Below, in pieces: positions 59,823 through 64,000 of a stretch of 64,000 bases of DNA. Location: contig AP025689.1 in the NCBI GenBank assembly GCA_023168345.1, positions 2,540,001-2,604,000 on the forward strand, in the 5' to 3' direction. Position 1 is the first letter of the stretch. Every line of letters begins with the position of its first letter. Source of the stretch: Lysinibacillus sp. PLM2. GTDB taxonomy: Bacteria; Bacillota; Bacilli; Bacillales_A; Planococcaceae. The notes beneath the pieces are model-generated. The model had not been told where the DNA came from and did no database searches. It saw only the letters and a program-made list of their open reading frames with translations. The position numbers and the translations under genes were made by a program.

Positions 59823-61643
59823 CTATTGTTCTACCTCTGCTAATGCCTCCGCACGTTCTTGTTCCCATATCTTTTTCGCTTCTTTAAATTCTTCATTACT
59901 CATTGGCTTTTCTAGTAAACTTTGACCTTTAAATTTCTCTGACGTTACACCAAACGGAGAGAACTGAGCTTCAAATGGATTTAGCTTTGAAGCCATGTAC
60001 CCGTCTCCTTGTACTGAATACGGAATAACAAACGCTTCCTCTATTAAGAAGGCTTCAGCCTCAGCAAAGAGCTGATAACGTTCCGCAGCATCAATAGTTG
60101 CTTTTGCCTTTTCAACCATGTTTTGATACTTCGGTTTACCATTGGACTCTAAATAGCCTTCTGCGAGTTCAGGCTTATTGTATGTGCCGCCGATTGTAAA
60201 CGGATCTGTATAAGTTGATGGATCCGCAAAATCTGGACCCCAGTTCACTTCCATAAACGCATATTTACCCGGGCGACGAACCTCTGATAAGAATCCAGTT
60301 GAAGGTCCTGCCTCTACAATAATATCGATATAGTCTTTACCTAATAGATTTTCCATTTGTTGTTCAACAACTTGTGTACGGTTCGCCCAGTCAGGACTAC
60401 CTGAGTTATAAGGCATTAATACTTTAATAGGGAATGTTGCTTTTCCTTCAAGCTCTGCCAAAGCTTTTTCTTTAAACTCTAAAGCTAAATCAGCATTAAA
60501 TGATTCACTATTTGTAAATTGAGCTAATGGCTCTAATTGTGTATAGTCCACACCATCAATATCAACAAAGTTTTTCGGTGTAATTGAGTTGTTTAGTAGA
60601 GTTTCTGGATTATAAGGTTCCATTGTCATCATTGCAGATACACGATCAAAAGCGTGGAATAGGGATTTACGGAAGTTTTTATTATTTACGGCTACCTTCC
60701 AATTCTCAGGCTCGTATTCTGCATCAAATTGTGGATCGAAGTTTAACGCATAAAAATACGTGTAGAAGCTTGGTGTATCTTGTCGGACTAAATCCTTTTT
60801 CTCCGGATCATTAAACCAATCATCTAGAATCGCTGTTGGGATAAGTGCAAAATCTACTTCACCTCGTAAAAACAACTCAGGTGCAACCGTATTTGCTTCA
60901 GCATTATATTTGTAATGAATTTTATCGATTAACACATTGTCTTTATCCCAATAAGTTTCATTTTTTGCTAGAATACGTTCATTTTGAGGTTCAAAAGTTT
61001 CTAAAATGTACGCACCGTTATAAAGAAGGTCTTCACGAGCAGTACCGAAACGCTCTCCTTTTTCTGCTAAGAATTCTCCATTCACCGGGAAGAAACATAC
61101 ATAATTTAACATTGAAAGGAAGTAAGGTGTTGGACCTTCTAGTGTGTACTCAACTGTATATTCATCAAGGGCTTTTACACCTACTTGTGAGAAATCAGTA
61201 ATCTCTCCTTCATAGAATGCATTACCATTTTTTACAACAGTAGCGATCCAAGCAGTAGAAGACTCATTTTTCGCATCAAGCACATAATTTAATCCATCCA
61301 CAAAATCTTGCGCTTTAACATCGGCATATTCTTCACCTTCGTGGGTAACCCATTTGACGCCTTCGCGAAGTTTGAATGTCCAAACTGTCGCATCATCATT
61401 TGACGTCCATGATTCAGCTATAGCAGGCTGAACAATACCATACTTATTATATTCAATTAAACCATCGACTAAATTTGCTGCCACCGCGAACTCATTATTA
61501 TCGGAAGTTTTTAAGTAATTTAATGTTTTTACCTCTCCCGCATAAAGCGTACGGTATACAGTTTCATCACTTGATGACTCGCCACTACATGCTACAAGAA
61601 TGACTGAAATACAGGCTAAAAGTATAAATAAATACTTCTTCAT
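59823..61643 (-). CDS. dppE: Peptide-binding lipoprotein (solute-binding family 5)
   Basis: A 606-residue binding protein. Signal peptide with lipobox VACSG (Cys about 19) puts it on the outer face of the membrane. Family 5 features: ESWTSNDDATVWTFKLREGVKW, VKAQDFVDGLNYVLD and IDKIHYKYNAE. It hands peptides to DppBC. By its neighbours the ligand is likely a murein tripeptide or a dipeptide; the sequence alone does not decide between DppE- and OppA-like specificity. Confidence 0.92.
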   Translation of the reverse strand: MKKYLFILLACISVILVACSGESSSDETVYRTLYAGEVKTLNYLKTSDNNEFAVAANLVDGLIEYNKYGIVQPAIAESWTSNDDATVWTFKLREGVKWVTHEGEEYADVKAQDFVDGLNYVLDAKNESSTAWIATVVKNGNAFYEGEITDFSQVGVKALDEYTVEYTLEGPTPYFLSMLNYVCFFPVNGEFLAEKGERFGTAREDLLYNGAYILETFEPQNERILAKNETYWDKDNVLIDKIHYKYNAEANTVAPELFLRGEVDFALIPTAILDDWFNDPEKKDLVRQDTPSFYTYFYALNFDPQFDAEYEPENWKVAVNNKNFRKSLFHAFDRVSAMMTMEPYNPETLLNNSITPKNFVDIDGVDYTQLEPLAQFTNSESFNADLALEFKEKALAELEGKATFPIKVLMPYNSGSPDWANRTQVVEQQMENLLGKDYIDIIVEAGPSTGFLSEVRRPGKYAFMEVNWGPDFADPSTYTDPFTIGGTYNKPELAEGYLESNGKPKYQNMVEKAKATIDAAERYQLFAEAEAFLIEEAFVIPYSVQGDGYMASKLNPFEAQFSPFGVTSEKFKGQSLLEKPMSNEEFKEAKKIWEQERAEALAEVEQ

Positions 61644-61669
61644 AGAAACCCTCCCAATTTGCTATCTTT

Positions 61670-62737
61670 TTATAATGAAAATCCGATTCCAGGTTCATCT
61701 GACATTCGAATCCATTGATTATTAAATGTTGGCCCCCCTGTAATTGGATCTTTCAAACAAAGAAGTGGTCCATCTAAGTCAACCATCTTGATGTTTTTCT
61801 CAGATGCAGCAAAATGTGCAGCTGCACTTACACTAATTTTCGTTTCCAGCATGCAGCCTATCATGCATTCAATACCATTTGCCTCTGCAATATGACAGAT
61901 TTTTTGTGCTTGATAAATTCCACCTGTTTTCATCAGCTTTATATTAATAAAATCAGCAGCTCGCATCTCAATAATTTTCACGGCATCTAAAGGTGAAAAT
62001 ACACTTTCGTCAGCCAATATATTTGTTTGTGTATTTGCCGTTACATACTGCATCCCGATGAGATCTTCATAGTGAACTGGTTGCTCCACTAATTCAATAT
62101 CAAGCCCAGCATCTTCTAGCTCTCGTATTATTTTTACTGCTTGCTTTGCAGTCCAACCTTGATTTGCATCAACTCTTAAAGTAATGTGAGGACCCACAGC
62201 ATTTCGAATTTGCCTAATTCGCTCAACATCTTCATCAGGTTTTTTTCCAACCTTTATTTTTAAAATTTCAAAGCCTCGTTTTACTGCTTCTACACTATCT
62301 GCAACCATTTTTGTAATTTCATTGACGCTAATCGTAATATCCGTTTTTAGTTCTTCTCGATAACTGCCCAAAACCTTGTAAAGTGGTGTCTGATATTGTT
62401 TTGCAAATAGATCATAAAGCGCCATATCAACTGCTGCCTTTGCACTCGTATTTTTGTAAATACAATCATTAAGTCGCTCCATAATTGACGAGAAATCATC
62501 TATGTCCATTCCGCAAATGGCTGGTTTAATATAATCTGTTATTGCGTGAACAATAGAAGCTTTTGTTTCACCTGTTATTACAGCAGTAGGCGCTGCTTCA
62601 CCAATGCCTATTTGCCCATCGTCAGTAAGCACTTGGATCCCTATGTTTCGAATTTTATCAACTGTTCGAAGTGCTGTTTTAAAAGGGGTTCTAAGTGGGG
62701 CTTCCACTTCAAAAAACTGTATATCTGTAATCTTCAT
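61670..62737 (-). CDS. ykfB: L-Ala-D/L-Glu (dipeptide) epimerase, YkfB-like
   Basis: A 355-residue enolase-superfamily enzyme of the muconate-lactonizing subgroup. The catalytic KxK is in EILKIKVGKK; metal ligands are Asp in LRVDANQGW, Glu in ELVEQPV and Asp in NILADESVF; the second base lysine is in INIKLMKTGG. It turns L-Ala-D-Glu from wall peptides into L-Ala-L-Glu, which normal peptidases can cut. Neighbours fit exactly. Confidence 0.93.
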   Translation of the reverse strand: MKITDIQFFEVEAPLRTPFKTALRTVDKIRNIGIQVLTDDGQIGIGEAAPTAVITGETKASIVHAITDYIKPAICGMDIDDFSSIMERLNDCIYKNTSAKAAVDMALYDLFAKQYQTPLYKVLGSYREELKTDITISVNEITKMVADSVEAVKRGFEILKIKVGKKPDEDVERIRQIRNAVGPHITLRVDANQGWTAKQAVKIIRELEDAGLDIELVEQPVHYEDLIGMQYVTANTQTNILADESVFSPLDAVKIIEMRAADFINIKLMKTGGIYQAQKICHIAEANGIECMIGCMLETKISVSAAAHFAASEKNIKMVDLDGPLLCLKDPITGGPTFNNQWIRMSDEPGIGFSL

Positions 62738-62758
62738 CGCTTCACCTAATCCAATTCA

Positions 62759-63553
62759 TTAAGTTAGAAACTGCAAAATACGTAACACTTCATAAAAATC
62801 GTCTGTTATAAATTCAACGGTATTATAAGGTTTAAATGTCGCACCTGGATAAAAAGAATTACGGTATGCGCGAGTATGATCTCGGTATATAATTTCAACA
62901 ACGAATTTATCCGGAAGTGTTACTTTTAGGGATTCTCGCTCCACTTTCATGGCCTGTTCTGCAAGTCGGCTTGTTTCACTAATCGCTAATTGGGGACTCA
63001 CACTAATTGTCGCCCCACCAATTCCCTCTTTTGTTGCAAAGGTAACAATATTTTCATTTAGTAATTTAACCTCTTCAGTTAAACCAACATCACCACTAAC
63101 AAATGAAACTGGAACACCGTGAAGTGCCGCTGCATAAGTATTAATTAAAAATTCACTTACATACTCACCATTAATCTTTACATCAGCGCTTGTGACGAGG
63201 GTATGAGCTAAAGGATTTCGATGGCTCCCACCTTTCGAGTGATAACCAATAAAAATTGCACGATCAAAGCTTTGATCTAAACCTGCAACCATACACATTG
63301 GCTTCCCCATCCATCCCCGAATCACCTTCACGTTTATCGGTAATTCCGAAATATCAATATTTCTAGCGGAATCATGGGCATCTTTTAAAACAATTTCTGT
63401 TGCTCCACCTTTTAACGCTCCTTCAATAGCAGCCATTACTTCTTTTGTCATTTGACTTTGAAATGGTTCGTAATCTGGTGTATTTTTCTCCGTTTCAATC
63501 CAGGTTGTAGAACCCGCCACACCTTCTAAATCGGCACTAATATAAACCTTCAT
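62759..63553 (-). CDS. dppA: D-aminopeptidase DppA (M55 family)
   Basis: A 264-residue zinc peptidase that in B. subtilis cuts D-Ala-D-Ala and similar D-peptides. Metal residues Asp8 and Glu10 (SADLEG) and His60 (KDAHDS) match the known enzyme; His105 (GYHSKGG) and Glu134 (VSEFLINTY) fit the rest with a one-residue shift. First gene of the operon; AGGAG lies upstream. Forms a decamer in the family. Confidence 0.94.
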   Translation of the reverse strand: MKVYISADLEGVAGSTTWIETEKNTPDYEPFQSQMTKEVMAAIEGALKGGATEIVLKDAHDSARNIDISELPINVKVIRGWMGKPMCMVAGLDQSFDRAIFIGYHSKGGSHRNPLAHTLVTSADVKINGEYVSEFLINTYAAALHGVPVSFVSGDVGLTEEVKLLNENIVTFATKEGIGGATISVSPQLAISETSRLAEQAMKVERESLKVTLPDKFVVEIIYRDHTRAYRNSFYPGATFKPYNTVEFITDDFYEVLRILQFLT

Positions 63554-64000
63554 CTTTATTTAAGCTCCTTTATTCTTTTAATAGATTTGCGGGATTATCC
63601 CGAATATTTTATTAAGTAATTTCTTAAAGTGAAATTCTTTTAAAGTAGCTTGGATGTTCATTCAATTTTTAGATAATTCTGTATTTTAAATAAAATCTAC
63701 CATACCTTGTAAATTTTTTCTAGATTGAAAATATAATAATTATCGACTTTTACAATTAGTTTGAAACATAATTACCCTACATTAGTTATATAAATATATG
63801 TCTTATGCAGTAGAATTCATGACTTTCTGAAGATATACTTTGTAATATTTTATTATCATTTTTTTGCTAGAATTTGTTTTTCAATAGTTTTTGAATGGAA
63901 TGTTCTTTAAGTTTATTTCAGTGTGCTTATTATTTTTGAGTTACTCTTTAACTTTGTCCGGAAGGAACTAATGAGAAAATAAAAAAGTTATTCAATGCGA
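63554..64000 (-). promoter_or_regulatory. dppA upstream region
   Basis: About 447 bp with no gene. It holds a CodY-like box (63664-63678), a small CGGGAT/ATCCCG palindrome (63590-63602) in the likely leader, and AT-rich sequence with several weak promoter-like pairs (for example TTTACA near 63707 on the minus strand). I cannot fix the start of transcription. Confidence 0.45.
63664..63678. promoter_or_regulatory. CodY-like operator upstream of dppA
   Basis: AATTTTTAGATAATT differs from the CodY consensus AATTTTCWGAAAATT at two of 15 positions. CodY represses the dpp operon in B. subtilis when branched amino acids and GTP are plentiful. Whether this copy binds is inference. Confidence 0.55.

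Noticed and set aside
63973-63984. ATG after GGAAGGAAC near the right edge
   Set aside because: The frame stops after three codons.

Overview
The window is a low-GC Firmicutes chromosome segment from an endospore former. Spore genes (spoVB, safA, spo0B, spoIVFA/FB, a spoIIB-like and a spoVID-like gene), the valS T-box leader and a gene order close to the Bacillus subtilis secDF-to-tig region point to Bacillaceae/Planococcaceae. Gene absences such as lonB and comC suggest a Lysinibacillus/Solibacillus-like lineage; that placement is inference from gene content only. No rRNA, tRNA, CRISPR array or intact mobile element was seen.

Positions 1-46,200 are a conserved housekeeping and sporulation block, nearly all on the minus strand. 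Read in the direction of transcription (high to low coordinates) it holds: ysoA-like TPR gene, tig, clpX, lonA-engB, hemAXCDBL (heme, with a PerR-like box on the promoter), a spoVID-like gene without LysM, valS behind a T-box, two tandem folC paralogues, a spoIIB-like gene, maf, radC, mreBCD-minCD, spoIVFA-spoIVFB, rplU-prp-rpmA, spo0B-obg-pheB-pheA, safA with a kinase-like partner, ruvA-ruvB-queA-tgt-yajC, a DUF421 gene, comN, secDF and a partial lapA-like gene. spoVB, niaR and a small membrane-protein gene run the other way.

Positions 46,250-53,200 are an accessory stretch of short transcription units: a DUF3231 protein, a lipoprotein, an SDR oxidoreductase, a TrhA/hemolysin III protein, a TIMP-like surface protein and a universal stress protein. 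In its middle (49,242-50,921) are three same-strand genes for an unrecognised protein family. A 61-residue domain aligns without gaps in all three; in the third it follows a repetitive coiled-coil-like region. An internally deleted IS3-type element lies between the second and third genes. This family is the strongest candidate for something undescribed.

Positions 53,250-63,553 are one large minus-strand operon for import and breakdown of cell-wall (murein) peptides and dipeptides: D-aminopeptidase DppA, Ala-Glu epimerase, peptide-binding lipoprotein, two permeases, two ATPases, LD-carboxypeptidase, a cytosolic beta-lactamase-fold protein lacking the class A deacylation glutamate, and an NlpC/P60 endopeptidase. 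A CodY-like box lies upstream of the first gene.
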